NCBI GenBank assembly: GCA_012728015.1 | Contig: JAAYFY010000001.1 | Location: forward strand, 1-42,821 | Direction of reading: 5' to 3' | Origin: Clostridiaceae bacterium | Lineage (GTDB): Bacteria; Bacillota; Clostridia; DSM-8532 | Length of the DNA stretch: 42,821 bases | Shown: piece by piece, positions 24,388-33,302 of the stretch | Numbering within the stretch: position 1 is the first letter of the stretch | How the letters are laid out: every line of letters begins with the position of its first letter | Notes under the pieces: model-generated | What the model was told of the DNA's origin: nothing | Seen by the model: only the letters and a program-made list of their open reading frames with translations | Databases searched by the model: none | Position numbers and translations under genes: made by a program

Positions 24388-25236
24388 ATGCATACAATGT
24401 GGAAAGGCTCGGTCAGCTTCGGTCTGGTCAACATACCGGTTAAGATGTTCGCGGCCACCGAGGATAAGGACGTCCGGTTTAGAACCCTGCACAAAAAATG
24501 CCGGACCCCCATAAGGCAGGAGCGTGTCTGCCCGGCCTGCAATGAAAAGGTAGGGCCTGACGACCTGGTCCGGGGCTTTGAGTATGAGCCTGGATTGTTC
24601 GTCCTCATAGATGACGAGGACCTGGAAGCCATTCGTCCGGCCACCGCAAAGACGGCTGAGATCCTGGATTTTGTCGATCTGCGGGAGATAGATCCTATAT
24701 ATTTTGACAAATCCTATTACCTCGCCCCCCAGGATAACAGCGGCAGTAAAGCATACAGCCTGTTATGCCAGGCTATGGAAAAAACGGGAAGGATAGCGGT
24801 TGCCAGGATCACCATAAGAAACAAACAGTCCCTGGCCGTCATCCGTGTGCTCGAAAACGCCCTGGTGCTGGAAACCATTTTTTACCCTGACGAGGTGCGG
24901 CCATTAAGTTTGGTCCCGGGTATTCCGGAAGGCGTAAAAATCGAGGAACGGGAACTTGGCATGGCCCGACAGCTGATAGAAAACCTGACCGCTGAGTTCA
25001 AACCGGAAAAATACAGGGATGAATACAGGGAAGATCTGCTGGAGCTGATACGGAAGAAAGCTGAAGGCAAAGAAATCGTTACCGCTCCCGAAGCGCCGCA
25101 ACGTAATGTTGTGGACCTCATGGCCGCCCTCCAGGCCAGCCTGCAGCAAGCCCAGGAAATGAGGAAACAGGGAAAAACACCCCAAGGCAAGCAGCGTGCA
25201 AAAAAGGGCGGGAAACAGCCGGTTGAGGCAGGGTGA
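24388..25236 (+). CDS. ku: Bacterial Ku, non-homologous end joining
   Basis: 282 residues with the bacterial Ku core: starts MHTMWKGSVSFGLVNIPVKM, followed by the small Cys motif region (HKKCRTPIRQERVCPACN) and the conserved VRGFEYEPGLFVLIDDEDLE stretch. The C-terminus is short and Lys-rich (GKQRAKKGGKQ). Homodimeric Ku encircles DNA ends and recruits the ligase. The ATG at 24388 is preceded by AAAAGGAGGGTGATGCC. The ligase gene follows after 3 bp. In B. subtilis the equivalent genes act in spores. Confidence 0.93.
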   Translation: MHTMWKGSVSFGLVNIPVKMFAATEDKDVRFRTLHKKCRTPIRQERVCPACNEKVGPDDLVRGFEYEPGLFVLIDDEDLEAIRPATAKTAEILDFVDLREIDPIYFDKSYYLAPQDNSGSKAYSLLCQAMEKTGRIAVARITIRNKQSLAVIRVLENALVLETIFYPDEVRPLSLVPGIPEGVKIEERELGMARQLIENLTAEFKPEKYRDEYREDLLELIRKKAEGKEIVTAPEAPQRNVVDLMAALQASLQQAQEMRKQGKTPQGKQRAKKGGKQPVEAG

Positions 25237-25239
25237 TCC

Positions 25240-26178
25240 ATGGAATGGATAGAGCCAATGGAGCCCATTTTAAGGCCAGACGCGGCTTCAGGACATCAAT
25301 GGGTTCACCAGGTCAAGTGGGATGGCATAAGGATCCTCTGCCGGGTGGAAAACGGGAAATATCGGATCTTTACCCGAAACAGGCGTGACCGGACAGAATT
25401 CTATCCCGAGTTGGAAGAGATAACTGGGCTGCTTGGCGTAAAAAGCGCCTGGCTTGACGGTGAAATAGTAGTGTTCGACCAGAACCAGAAGCCGTCCTTT
25501 TACCATGCGCTTGTGCGGGAGAGGCTGAAGAATCCCGAAAGGGCATGCCATTATTCACGGCGGAACCCGGCGCGGTACATCGTATTTGACATCATGAGCC
25601 TGGACGGAAAGGACCTGAGACCCCTCCCCCTGAGGCAGAGGAAGGCCATTCTTGAGGAAAGGCTTGCCCCGGGCAGGAACGTGGCGGTAACCCAGGATTT
25701 TTCAGACGGGGACGCCCTTTTGGCCATTATGAAGCAGAAAGGGTGGGAAGGAATCGTTTCCAAGCAGGCCAACAGCCCATATACCGGAGGGAAAAGGCAC
25801 AGGTACTGGTACAAGACAAAACTGCAAAGAAGGATTCTTTCGGTGGTATGCGGCATCTTTATGAAAGGGGGCATCCCCGCCTCCCTCATTTTGGGCATCA
25901 GGCCCAAAGAAGAATGGGTCTGTATAGGGAGGGCCTCCCTGGGACTTACACAGGATCACTTCCGGCTTCTCATGGAGAACATGGGGTTTTTGGCCGCAGA
26001 TTCGCCCCCGTTCCCCTCGGTTGCAGCAACAAAGGACATCCTGTGGTTCAGGCCCATCCTCACCTGCTGGGTTAGCTTCCTGGAGTGGACCAACGATGGC
26101 AGCCTGAGGCATCCACGAATCCTGGGGTTCAGCACCAGCAGCCCCGATGAGGCCGACGGGACGGAGTATGTGGAGTAA
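25240..26178 (+). CDS. ligD: ATP-dependent DNA ligase (LigD ligase domain as a separate protein)
   Basis: 312 residues, corresponding only to the ligase part of LigD. Motif I is KWDGIR with the adenylated Lys at residue 26; motif III is YIVFDIM, motif IV EGIVSKQ, motif V RYWYKTKL. An OB-fold domain follows (about 200-300). It seals DNA ends held by Ku. The polymerase domain is encoded by a separate gene 480 bp downstream, and no phosphoesterase domain is seen. The gene starts 3 bp after ku, so both are co-translated. Confidence 0.9.
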   Translation: MEWIEPMEPILRPDAASGHQWVHQVKWDGIRILCRVENGKYRIFTRNRRDRTEFYPELEEITGLLGVKSAWLDGEIVVFDQNQKPSFYHALVRERLKNPERACHYSRRNPARYIVFDIMSLDGKDLRPLPLRQRKAILEERLAPGRNVAVTQDFSDGDALLAIMKQKGWEGIVSKQANSPYTGGKRHRYWYKTKLQRRILSVVCGIFMKGGIPASLILGIRPKEEWVCIGRASLGLTQDHFRLLMENMGFLAADSPPFPSVAATKDILWFRPILTCWVSFLEWTNDGSLRHPRILGFSTSSPDEADGTEYVE

Positions 26179-26186
26179 TGGAAGTG

Positions 26187-26252
26187 GGAGGTTGAAGGTT
26201 AGATATAAAGTCCGGCTTCGAAGCCATTCTTATACTCCAACCTCTGACCTCC
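26187..26252. repeat. Short element with imperfect terminal inverted repeats
   Basis: GGAGGTTGAAGGTT (26187-26200) is matched in inverted form by AACCTCTGACCTCC (26239-26252), with a GC-rich centre GGCTTCGAAGCC. The 66-bp unit lies right behind the ligase stop and can fold into a long cruciform, like a miniature inverted-repeat element. Confidence 0.6.
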
Positions 26253-26256
26253 AGTA

Positions 26257-26430
26257 TCGTCATTGCGAGTGAAGCGCAGCAATCTCTTCAAGTGTTCTTG
26301 CAATGACATTCGCGGACTGTCAGCAAAGCGTCAGCGGAGCGCGGCAATCTCATCAGTGCCAACCCACAATGGCATAGATGAGTTGTCAATGCGAAAGGCG
26401 TGGCAATCTCTGCTGCGTTTCGCAAGTGAT
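26257..26430. repeat. Cluster of CATTGCGAG/GCAATCTC dispersed repeats
   Basis: Several degenerate copies occur: CGTCATTGCGAGTGAAGCGCAGCAATCTC at 26258 (given in part), then CTTGCAATGACA, GTCAGCGGAGCGCGGCAATCTCATC, and GTCAATGCGAAAGGCGTGGCAATCTC. They share the TCATTGCGAG and GCAATCTC ends with the repeat at 8417-8457. The remainder of 26430-26655 shows no gene I can support. Confidence 0.7.
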
Positions 26431-26655
26431 TGCGTGTTGCAGCCGCGCTGTTCAGTCTCTCCTTCAGTCCTCGTCGCAGGAAGTTGTACATGCTCATGCG
26501 GAGTCATTCGAGACTGAAACAGCACGTCTCATTTATGCAATTGCAAGCATTGAATTATCATAGGTTGCCTTTTTGAGGAGATTGCCAAGCATCCGGGAAC
26601 TATCCCCCTGGTCCTCCCTGGTTTGCTTTCAAGGAAAGAAAGGAGTGGTTATGGC

Positions 26656-27558
26656 ATGCCGGTTGCCGAAGTTATCATGATCGAGGGAAAAAAGATAAGG
26701 TTCTCCAATCCCGAAAAGCTCCTGTGGCCCAAGGCAGGCATAAGGAAGATCGACTACCTGGCCAGGATGATAGAACTTGCCCCATATATCCTGCCCCATT
26801 CAAAAGACAGGCTTCTTACCTCCATCAGGTACCCCGACGGGGCCGGGGGTAAATCCTTCTTCCAGAAGAACACACCCGAATATGCCCCTGAATGGGTCAA
26901 AACCCATACCTGGAACGACACCGACTATATCCTTTTGGACTCCCTGCCAACGCTGGCCTGGCTTGTGAACCTGGCGGCACTGGAATTCCATACCTCCTTC
27001 AATACCTGGCAGCGGGAGAACCACCCCACCTCCCTGGTCTTCGACCTGGACCCCTCCGAGGGCCAGCGGTTTGAAGACGCCGCAGAGGCCGCCCTGCTGA
27101 TTAAGGAGACGCTGGACTCCCTTTCGGTAAGGGGCTATGCCAAAACCTCGGGCGCAACCGGCCTTCAGATCTATATCCCCACCGGAGGCCGCTACGACTA
27201 CAATGAGGCCCGTCGGATAAACGAGTTCTTCGGCAGGTATTTCAGCCAGAAATATCCCCGGAAGATCACCATAGAGCGTATGGTCGAGAAGAGGGGACAG
27301 AGACTCTACTTTGATTACCTCCAGATGTGGCAGGGCAAGACCATCGCCATGGTGTATACACCGAGGGCCACCGACCATGCGAGCGTATCCATGCCCGTCG
27401 GGTGGGACGAATTGGAAAAAGGCGCACGCCCTGAAGATTTCACGCTGGATAATGCACTGGAAAGGTTAAAAAAGAAGGGCGACCTGTTCGCCCCTCTTCT
27501 TGAGAACCCTGTCCAGGAAAGCCTGGACAGTATCCTGGAATATGCGGGAATATCATGA
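26656..27558 (+). CDS. LigD-type primase-polymerase (PolDom) as a separate protein
   Basis: 300 residues, the stand-alone polymerase domain of LigD (archaeo-eukaryotic primase fold). The catalytic acidic pair is in LVFDLDPSEG (Asp130 and Asp132); the nucleotide-binding strand is KTSGATGLQIYIP, with Gln where many relatives carry His. It fills gaps with ribo- or deoxynucleotides during end joining. The ATG at 26656 is preceded by AAGGAGTGGTTATGGC. It is oriented with ku and ligase but lies beyond a repeat cluster, so it may have its own promoter. The gene ends 12 bp from leuA, convergent. Confidence 0.9.
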   Translation: MPVAEVIMIEGKKIRFSNPEKLLWPKAGIRKIDYLARMIELAPYILPHSKDRLLTSIRYPDGAGGKSFFQKNTPEYAPEWVKTHTWNDTDYILLDSLPTLAWLVNLAALEFHTSFNTWQRENHPTSLVFDLDPSEGQRFEDAAEAALLIKETLDSLSVRGYAKTSGATGLQIYIPTGGRYDYNEARRINEFFGRYFSQKYPRKITIERMVEKRGQRLYFDYLQMWQGKTIAMVYTPRATDHASVSMPVGWDELEKGARPEDFTLDNALERLKKKGDLFAPLLENPVQESLDSILEYAGIS

Positions 27559-27569
27559 GAAACCTCCCG

Positions 27570-29132
27570 TCACACAACCTCTTCTTCCTGCTTTGAAACA
27601 ATATCGTCAACAATGGCCATGTTCACGGCATTGACATAAGCCAGCGCGCTGGCCTTGAGGATGTCGGTATCAACAGCCTTGGACGAATGGACCTTTCCGT
27701 TGTCGCACTTCACCTTGATGCTGACCCTTCCCAGGGCCTCCTTGCCCCTGGAGATGCTGTTCAGCTTGTATTCAAGGAGGTCAAGATGGATGCCCGTCGC
27801 CTCCCTTATGGCTGTGTAGAGCGCGTCAACCGCGCCATCACCCATATTGCTGCTGGCGAGCATCTCGTTGCCCTTCCTGATCTTGACGCTGGCAGAGGGG
27901 AAGTTGTTGTTTACGATGACCTGCATATCAACAAGCTCATAAAGTTCATTGACGCCTGCTCCATTGCCGTTCCTTTTCACAGTGCTCTGGATAATATGGT
28001 ACAGGTCATGGTTGTATACTTCCTTCTTTGCATCGGCCAGATCAAGGAACCTGGCGAAGATCTTCTCGAACTCCTCATCGGTATAGTTGGTAAACCCGAC
28101 CTTGGACAGGGCATTCTTCACGGCATGGCGGCCCGACCTTGCGGTAAGGACGATCTCCATGTCTTCCACGCCCACGTCCTCCGGATGGATTACCTCGTAA
28201 GCATCCCTGGACTTCAAAAGGCCGTCCTGGTGTATGCCCGAGGAATGGGCGAAGGCGTTGTCCCCGACAATTGCCTTGTTGACCTGCACGTCAAGGCCCA
28301 TCAATGCGCTTACAAGGCGCGATGTCTTCTTGATCTCGGTAGTAACGATACCGGTGGTGGCCTGGTAGTAATCCTTTCTAAGGAAGAGCCCCATTACCAC
28401 TTCTTCAAGGGCAGCGTTGCCCGCCCTTTCCCCTATTCCGTTGATGGTGCATTCCACCTTGTCGGCGCCGTTCTTTATGGCGGCCAGGGTATTGGCCGTA
28501 GCAAGGCCGGTGTCGTTATGGCAGTGAACACTTAAGATAACATCGGGATTAAGGTTCTTAAGCCGCTCGTTGATCTTCCTCACCAGTTCGCCGAATTCTT
28601 CGGGGACCGCGTATCCAACGGTATCGGGTATGTTGATCATGGTGGCCCCGGCTTTGACAACCGCCTCAATGGTCTGCCAGAGATAATCGAACTCCGACCT
28701 GGAAGCGTCCTCGGTGGAGTATTGGACATAAGGACACAACGATTTGGCGTACCTTACCGCTTCCACGCCCTGCTCCAGGATCTGCTCCCTGGTTTTCCTA
28801 AGCTTTTTCTCCACATGCACGTCGGATGTCCCGAGAACGATATGGATCAGGGGCCTCTGGGCATGCTTCACGCTGTGGTATACCGCGTCGATATCGCTTT
28901 TTACGGCTCTGGCCAGGGCAGTAACCATCACTTTGTCCCCGACCTTTTTAGCGATCTCTTCCACCGCTTTGAAGTCGCCGGCAGACGAAGCCGGGAACCC
29001 GGCCTCTATGATGTCCACGTTAAGCTTTTTAAGCTGGGTCGCGATCTCCAGTTTTTCATACAGGTTCAGTTTCGCGCCGGGAACCTGTTCGCCGTCCCTT
29101 AATGTAGTATCCAGTACCATAATTTTTTGCAT
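27570..29132 (-). CDS. leuA: 2-isopropylmalate synthase
   Basis: 520 residues. The TIM-barrel domain has [13 protein letters not shown] at the start and [14 protein letters not shown] with the metal-binding His pair, followed by [18 protein letters not shown]-terminal allosteric LeuA dimer domain (about 390-510) binds leucine. It condenses acetyl-CoA and 2-oxoisovalerate, the first step of leucine synthesis. Homocitrate and citramalate synthases are related, but the leucine T-box upstream supports leuA. The ATG at 29132 follows AAGGAGGTCATAATC. Confidence 0.93.
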   Translation of the reverse strand: MQKIMVLDTTLRDGEQVPGAKLNLYEKLEIATQLKKLNVDIIEAGFPASSAGDFKAVEEIAKKVGDKVMVTALARAVKSDIDAVYHSVKHAQRPLIHIVLGTSDVHVEKKLRKTREQILEQGVEAVRYAKSLCPYVQYSTEDASRSEFDYLWQTIEAVVKAGATMINIPDTVGYAVPEEFGELVRKINERLKNLNPDVILSVHCHNDTGLATANTLAAIKNGADKVECTINGIGERAGNAALEEVVMGLFLRKDYYQATTGIVTTEIKKTSRLVSALMGLDVQVNKAIVGDNAFAHSSGIHQDGLLKSRDAYEVIHPEDVGVEDMEIVLTARSGRHAVKNALSKVGFTNYTDEEFEKIFARFLDLADAKKEVYNHDLYHIIQSTVKRNGNGAGVNELYELVDMQVIVNNNFPSASVKIRKGNEMLASSNMGDGAVDALYTAIREATGIHLDLLEYKLNSISRGKEALGRVSIKVKCDNGKVHSSKAVDTDILKASALAYVNAVNMAIVDDIVSKQEEEVV

Positions 29133-29213
29133 GATTATGACCTCCTTCTTTCTGTATGTCGTTGGCTCATATCTGCGCAGACTATTTCCTTTTTGCCATA
29201 AAATCTATGGAAT

Positions 29214-29480
29214 CAAAAAACCCCGTCTCCAATAACAGAGACGAGGCTAATTCCCGCGGTACCACTCTAATTGATTCAAAAAGAATCCACTCTTTCGATG
29301 GCCAACACCATCTATCCCTATAACGGTGGAAATCCGTCTTACCCTACATTATCGGGCAGAAGCTCATGGACGAGTTCAATGAACCTGAAAATACCGTTTC
29401 TCACCAACCACGGCTCTCTGTGAATTCCACAATTCATCTACTAGTTCCAGTCATCGCTTTTAAGTCTTTACGTTTAAAGT
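29214..29480 (-). promoter_or_regulatory. T-box leader, leucine-specific, controlling leuA
   Basis: On the minus strand the leader contains AGAGAGCCGTGGTTGGTG (stem I region near 29420-29403), a specifier loop GAACTC in which CTC (29374-29372) is a Leu codon, the T-box AGAGTGGTACCGCGGGAA (29268-29251) and a terminator (GTCTC/GAGAC stem, then GGGGTTTTTT at 29224-29215). Uncharged tRNA-Leu binding would favour the antiterminator and allow leuA transcription. Confidence 0.93.
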
Positions 29481-29487
29481 TGCATAT

Positions 29488-29517
29488 ATTGTACAACGCT
29501 ATCATCAGCGTTGTCAA
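29488..29517 (-). promoter_or_regulatory. Promoter of the leuA T-box transcript
   Basis: On the minus strand TTGACA (29517-29512) and TACAAT (29493-29488) are 18 bp apart. The spacer contains a perfect inverted repeat, CAACGCT-GATGAT-AGCGTTG, which overlaps the -35 box edge. Confidence 0.75.
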
Positions 29518-29570
29518 GCACTTTTTCCCACTTAGCGAAAAACCTCCGTACCGCGCTTGGGAAGCCGTTT

Positions 29571-30179
29571 TCACTCGCACTTTTCTATAAACCGCCTTAT
29601 ATCTTCTTCCTCCTTTGCCGTATCACTATCGACAGCGCGGCCCAGGCGGTCGCACAGGGCTAAGAGGGCTACTTCACGCACCGATACATGCCTTTTCATC
29701 TCATCGACCTCGGCAAAGGGAAGGCCGTTGATGACAAAGAGGGCCTGCATGTGCCATCTGACAAGCGCTGCAACTCCCTTTATGAAGTCCTCCTCCTGGC
29801 CGCAGGCCTTCAGGAACTCAAAAGCCAGCCTTTCACCCGCCTTGTCGTGGTCGTAGGCCGTTATTTTGCCCTTGCGCAGCCGGGTGGTAACAGCCTTTCC
29901 GATATCATGGAGCAGGGCTGCCCACATGAACACCCGCGGGGTTTCGCTCCGATCCTTACGTTCTGCCGCCTGGTCAACCACTATCAGCGTGTGGTTCCAT
30001 ACGTTCCCTTCGGGGTGGTGAACCGGGGACTGCTCCACACCCTCAAGCCTTTTTATATAGATGAACGGGAAAGCCCGCATCTCAGGCCTGTCCGCCGCCA
30101 GGTCCAGGAACCGTGACGGTCTTTTATCTTCCATCAGGTGCATTTCTATTTCGTTGAAGAATGCCTGTATATCATTCAT
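29571..30179 (-). CDS. HD-domain phosphohydrolase-like protein
   Basis: 202 residues with an HD domain: His in WNHTLIVVDQA, the HD pair in AALLHDIGKAVTT, and a downstream His in YDHDKAGERLA. The pattern is that of metal-dependent phosphohydrolases related to the HD domain of tRNA nucleotidyltransferases. The substrate is unknown. The ATG at 30179 follows GGAGGCAGAAGAAC; the frame is open upstream to 30269. It is transcribed away from feoA. Confidence 0.8.
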   Translation of the reverse strand: MNDIQAFFNEIEMHLMEDKRPSRFLDLAADRPEMRAFPFIYIKRLEGVEQSPVHHPEGNVWNHTLIVVDQAAERKDRSETPRVFMWAALLHDIGKAVTTRLRKGKITAYDHDKAGERLAFEFLKACGQEEDFIKGVAALVRWHMQALFVINGLPFAEVDEMKRHVSVREVALLALCDRLGRAVDSDTAKEEEDIRRFIEKCE

Positions 30180-30265
30180 GTTCTTCTGCCTCCAAATCAG
30201 AAAGGGCTCATGGCTTAAGCTAAACTGCAATTGTGGGTACAGCCGCCATAGGGCTACGGCGCTCA

Positions 30266-30299
30266 TCATTATCTAATTATACACTTTTTCAGATAATGA
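30266..30299. promoter_or_regulatory. Inverted repeat between the HD gene and feoA
   Basis: TCATTATCT (30266-30274) is inverted at 30291-30299 (AGATAATGA). The half sites look like those of Fur boxes (GATAAT/ATTATC), but the 16-nt spacing is unusual. It may be an iron-responsive operator for feoAB. Confidence 0.4.
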
Positions 30300-30339
30300 A
30301 TACGTCCTGGCCCCGGTGGGCCGATGGATTTCTGTAACA

Positions 30340-30363
30340 AACATATCCGGGACCTCATATGTT
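30340..30363. promoter_or_regulatory. Second inverted repeat upstream of feoA
   Basis: AACATAT (30340-30346) and ATATGTT (30357-30363) form a perfect 7-bp inverted repeat with a 10-nt spacer, 61 bp before feoA. It may be an operator; no known consensus is met. Confidence 0.35.
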
Positions 30364-30423
30364 GGCTTAGGGAAAAATTTTTAACCACGGCTAAAACAGC
30401 CGGATGAAAACGAGGAAAAACCC

Positions 30424-30690
30424 ATGGAGCAGAGTACCGCGCTTTTAATGGAACATGGGCAATTCATGCCCCTCAGCTTCCTGCCTGCCGGGAAGAAGGC
30501 AAGGGTTAGGGGGCTTATGTCAAACGGCATTTCAAGGAGAAGGATGCTGGACCTTGGCCTTATCCAGGACACCGAAGTGGAGGCGCTGCAGAAAAGCCCG
30601 TTTGGCGATCCAGCGGCCTACCTGATACGGGGAGCCGTCATCGCGCTCCGGCTTGAGGAGGCGTCAAAGATCATGGTGGAAGCCATGTAA
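30424..30690 (+). CDS. feoA: Ferrous iron transport protein A
   Basis: 88 residues forming an SH3-like FeoA domain: MPLSFLPAGKKARVRG, then RRRMLDLGLIQDTEVEALQKSPFGDPAAYLIRG split over the fold, ending in AVIALRLEEASKIMV. It is a small cytoplasmic partner that supports FeoB. The ATG at 30424 follows GAGGAAAAACCC. feoB follows after 39 bp. Confidence 0.9.
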   Translation: MEQSTALLMEHGQFMPLSFLPAGKKARVRGLMSNGISRRRMLDLGLIQDTEVEALQKSPFGDPAAYLIRGAVIALRLEEASKIMVEAM

Positions 30691-30729
30691 TGATATCCTG
30701 GATAATCGGCATAAGGGAGGCATGGCCGG

Positions 30730-32880
30730 ATGGGTCTTACAAAACAATCCACCGGGAGCGGCGTTCTTGCACCTGATCATTTTATTGAACGATCACATCC
30801 CGGTCAGAAAATCATCGCCCTGGCGGGGAACCCCAATGTGGGAAAAAGCACGGTGTTCAACAGCCTGACCGGTATGCGCCAGCATACCGGGAACTGGCCC
30901 GGAAAAACAGTTTCCATCGCCCGGGGGAATATCGTCCACAGGGGCACCCATTTCATATTGGTGGATATTCCGGGAACCTATTCATTGATGGCAAACTCGG
31001 TGGAGGAAGGAGTCGCCCGCGATTTCATCTGCTTCGGTGATCCGGACGCTGTCATCGTGGTAACCGATGCCACATGCCTTGAGCGGAACCTTAACCTGGT
31101 ACTGCAGACGTTGGAGGTTACCCGCAACGTGGTGGTATGCGTCAATCTCATGGATGAGGCCAGGCGCAGGAAGATCAGGATAGACCTCGAGGAACTGTCG
31201 CGCCGGTTGGGAGTACCGGTCGCGGGTACCAGCGCCCGAAGTGGAAAAGGGCTGGGTAAGCTCATGGATGAGGTCCAGGCGGTAACACATGGAAGATCCA
31301 GCTTAAATCCACCTAAGATCGGTTACCACGAGGCGGTTGAATCTGCTGTCAGTTTAATGGAGCCTGCCCTTAAGGCAGTGCTCAAAAACAGGCTCAGCGC
31401 CAGATGGGTAGCATTAAGGCTCCTGGAGGGCGAGGGAAGCATACTTGAGTCGATAAGGAACTGCCTGGGATATGATCCTCTCAGCTTCGAAACGGTAAAC
31501 GACAGCTTCCAAAAGGCAAAGGAAATTCTCCGGGAAAACTCGATCGGTCCCGACCTTTTCAGGGATATAATCGTGTCGGGTATTGTCCGCAAGGCTGAGG
31601 AAATCAGCCGGGAAGTCGTGGCCGTTGAAGATCCCGGCTACAATATGCGGGACAGGAGGATCGACCGGATCCTGACCTCGCGAACCTTCGGCATTCCCAT
31701 AATGATCGCGCTTTTGGGGGTTATTCTATGGTTAACCATCACCGGGGCAAATTATCCTTCCACACTTCTGGCAAACTCCTTGTTCTGGGTGGAAGACCAA
31801 TTGACAGCCCTGTTTGCGGCCATCGGGGCTCCTGCCTGGCTGCATGGCCTTTTGGTCACCGGTATGTACAGGACCCTTTCCTGGGTTGTTTCGGTGATGC
31901 TCCCGCCAATGGCCATATTCTTCCCGCTGTTTACTCTCCTTGAGGACCTGGGCTACCTTCCGAGGGTTGCATTCAACCTGGACAGCTTTTTCAAGAAGGC
32001 CTGTGCCCATGGAAAGCAGGCCCTTACCATGTGCATGGGATTCGGGTGCAACGCGGCAGGGGTAGTGGGCTGCCGTATCATCGATTCCCCCAGGGAAAGG
32101 CTTATCGCTATCATCACCAATAATTTTGTGCCTTGCAATGGGCGGTTCCCCACCCTGATTGCCATCATCACCATGTTCTTCGCCGGTATGATTGATGAGC
32201 CTTCCCGTACTGTTATCTCCGCGCTGATGCTTACCGGCGTTATTCTTTTAGCTGTAGTGATGACCCTCCTGGTGTCCAGGATACTCTCCAAAACAATACT
32301 GAAAGGCCTTCCATCCTCCTTTGCGCTGGAGCTTCCCCCCTACAGGAAACCCCAGGTGGGAAGGATACTCATCCGCTCGCTCCTTGACAGGACCCTGTTC
32401 GTGCTGGGAAGAGCAATTGCTGTGGCGGCTCCCGCAGGCCTTGTCATCTGGGGAATGGCCAACATCAATATAGGAGAGCTCAGCCTTCTTTCCCATTGCG
32501 CCGGTTTCCTCGATCCCTTCGCCAGGCTCATAGGCATGGACGGATGCATCATCATGGCCTTCATCCTGGGGTTCCCGGCCAACGAGATCGTCATCCCCCT
32601 CGTCATCATGAGCTATATGGCCACGGGAAGCATGATGGAATTCGAAAGCCTGATCCAGCTTCGTGAGCTCCTGGTAACCAACGGCTGGACCTGGCTCACA
32701 GCGGTATGCGTCATGCTCTTTTCCCTGATGCACTGGCCTTGCAGCACCACCTGCCTGACTATAAAAAAGGAGACCCAAAGCTGGAAATGGACCATAATTT
32801 CCATCCTGGTCCCCACGGCCGCCGGGGTCGCGGTATGTTTCATAGTGGCCAGCTGCGCAAGGCTTCTGGGACTTGCATGA
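30730..32880 (+). CDS. feoB: Ferrous iron transporter B
   Basis: 716 residues. An N-terminal G domain has GNPNVGKST (G1), VDIPGTYSL (G3) and NLMDEA (G4); a helical regulatory domain follows, then a membrane region (about 320-710) with two Gate-type repeats including CMGFGCNAAGVVGCRI and FILGFPANEIVIPLV. It imports Fe(II) under anaerobic conditions. The N-terminus carries an extra segment of about 28 residues before the G domain. The start ATG at 30730 is preceded by GGGAGG with spacing of 9 nt. Confidence 0.93.
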   Translation: MGLTKQSTGSGVLAPDHFIERSHPGQKIIALAGNPNVGKSTVFNSLTGMRQHTGNWPGKTVSIARGNIVHRGTHFILVDIPGTYSLMANSVEEGVARDFICFGDPDAVIVVTDATCLERNLNLVLQTLEVTRNVVVCVNLMDEARRRKIRIDLEELSRRLGVPVAGTSARSGKGLGKLMDEVQAVTHGRSSLNPPKIGYHEAVESAVSLMEPALKAVLKNRLSARWVALRLLEGEGSILESIRNCLGYDPLSFETVNDSFQKAKEILRENSIGPDLFRDIIVSGIVRKAEEISREVVAVEDPGYNMRDRRIDRILTSRTFGIPIMIALLGVILWLTITGANYPSTLLANSLFWVEDQLTALFAAIGAPAWLHGLLVTGMYRTLSWVVSVMLPPMAIFFPLFTLLEDLGYLPRVAFNLDSFFKKACAHGKQALTMCMGFGCNAAGVVGCRIIDSPRERLIAIITNNFVPCNGRFPTLIAIITMFFAGMIDEPSRTVISALMLTGVILLAVVMTLLVSRILSKTILKGLPSSFALELPPYRKPQVGRILIRSLLDRTLFVLGRAIAVAAPAGLVIWGMANINIGELSLLSHCAGFLDPFARLIGMDGCIIMAFILGFPANEIVIPLVIMSYMATGSMMEFESLIQLRELLVTNGWTWLTAVCVMLFSLMHWPCSTTCLTIKKETQSWKWTIISILVPTAAGVAVCFIVASCARLLGLA

Positions 32881-32893
32881 TTGTTCACGCGCT

Positions 32894-32929
32894 AAAGATC
32901 CTGGTGAGTTTTGTCCAGGATCTTTTTTT
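32894..32929 (+). terminator. Terminator of feoAB
   Basis: AAAGATCCTGG (32894-32904) is perfectly inverted at 32915-32925 and followed by a T-run to 32929. It begins 14 bp after the feoB stop. Confidence 0.88.
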
Positions 32930-33072
32930 CATTTTCCCAAGGATATTCAAATACATTCCAAATGATACAAAATAATAGCCGTTTTAATAGGACAAGCTAA
33001 GAATAAGGCGATTTATTGACAGATTTCGCCGGATATGACCGAAAAGATTCAGGCTGAAAGGAGGTAATGGTA

Positions 33073-33273
33073 TTGTTCAAATGGGTGGTCGCCTTTTTCG
33101 TACTGGCCCTCATATCGGCCCTGTTTGGCTTTGGGCTTATTGCCAACCTGACCTTTGGAATCGCCAGGATCCTGTTCTATGTATTTCTTGTTGCCGGCGT
33201 GCTGAGCCTTATCTTTGGCAGCCGCATGTTCGGAGGTAAGGATGATGAGGCAGAAACAGAAGAGATACGGTAG
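33073..33273 (+). CDS. DUF1328-like small membrane protein
   Basis: 66 residues with two hydrophobic helices (WVVAFFVLALISALFGFG and ILFYVFLVAGVLSLIFG) and a short acidic tail. It resembles the YtjA/DUF1328 family of small inner-membrane proteins, whose role is unclear. The TTG at 33073 is preferred because AGGAGG ends 8 nt before it; the ATG at 33067 would be only 2 nt from the ribosome binding site. The spore-protein gene follows after 29 bp. Confidence 0.7.
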   Translation: MFKWVVAFFVLALISALFGFGLIANLTFGIARILFYVFLVAGVLSLIFGSRMFGGKDDEAETEEIR

Positions 33274-33302
33274 CAGCGAAACTTACCAGGAGGTGCTGAC
33301 AG

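Noticed and set aside
26263-26517. 84-codon plus-strand open frame between ligase and polymerase
   Set aside because: It translates the CATTGCGAG repeat cluster; no ribosome binding site and atypical composition.
29366-29590. 74-codon plus-strand open frame
   Set aside because: It lies in the T-box leader and leuA promoter on the opposite strand.
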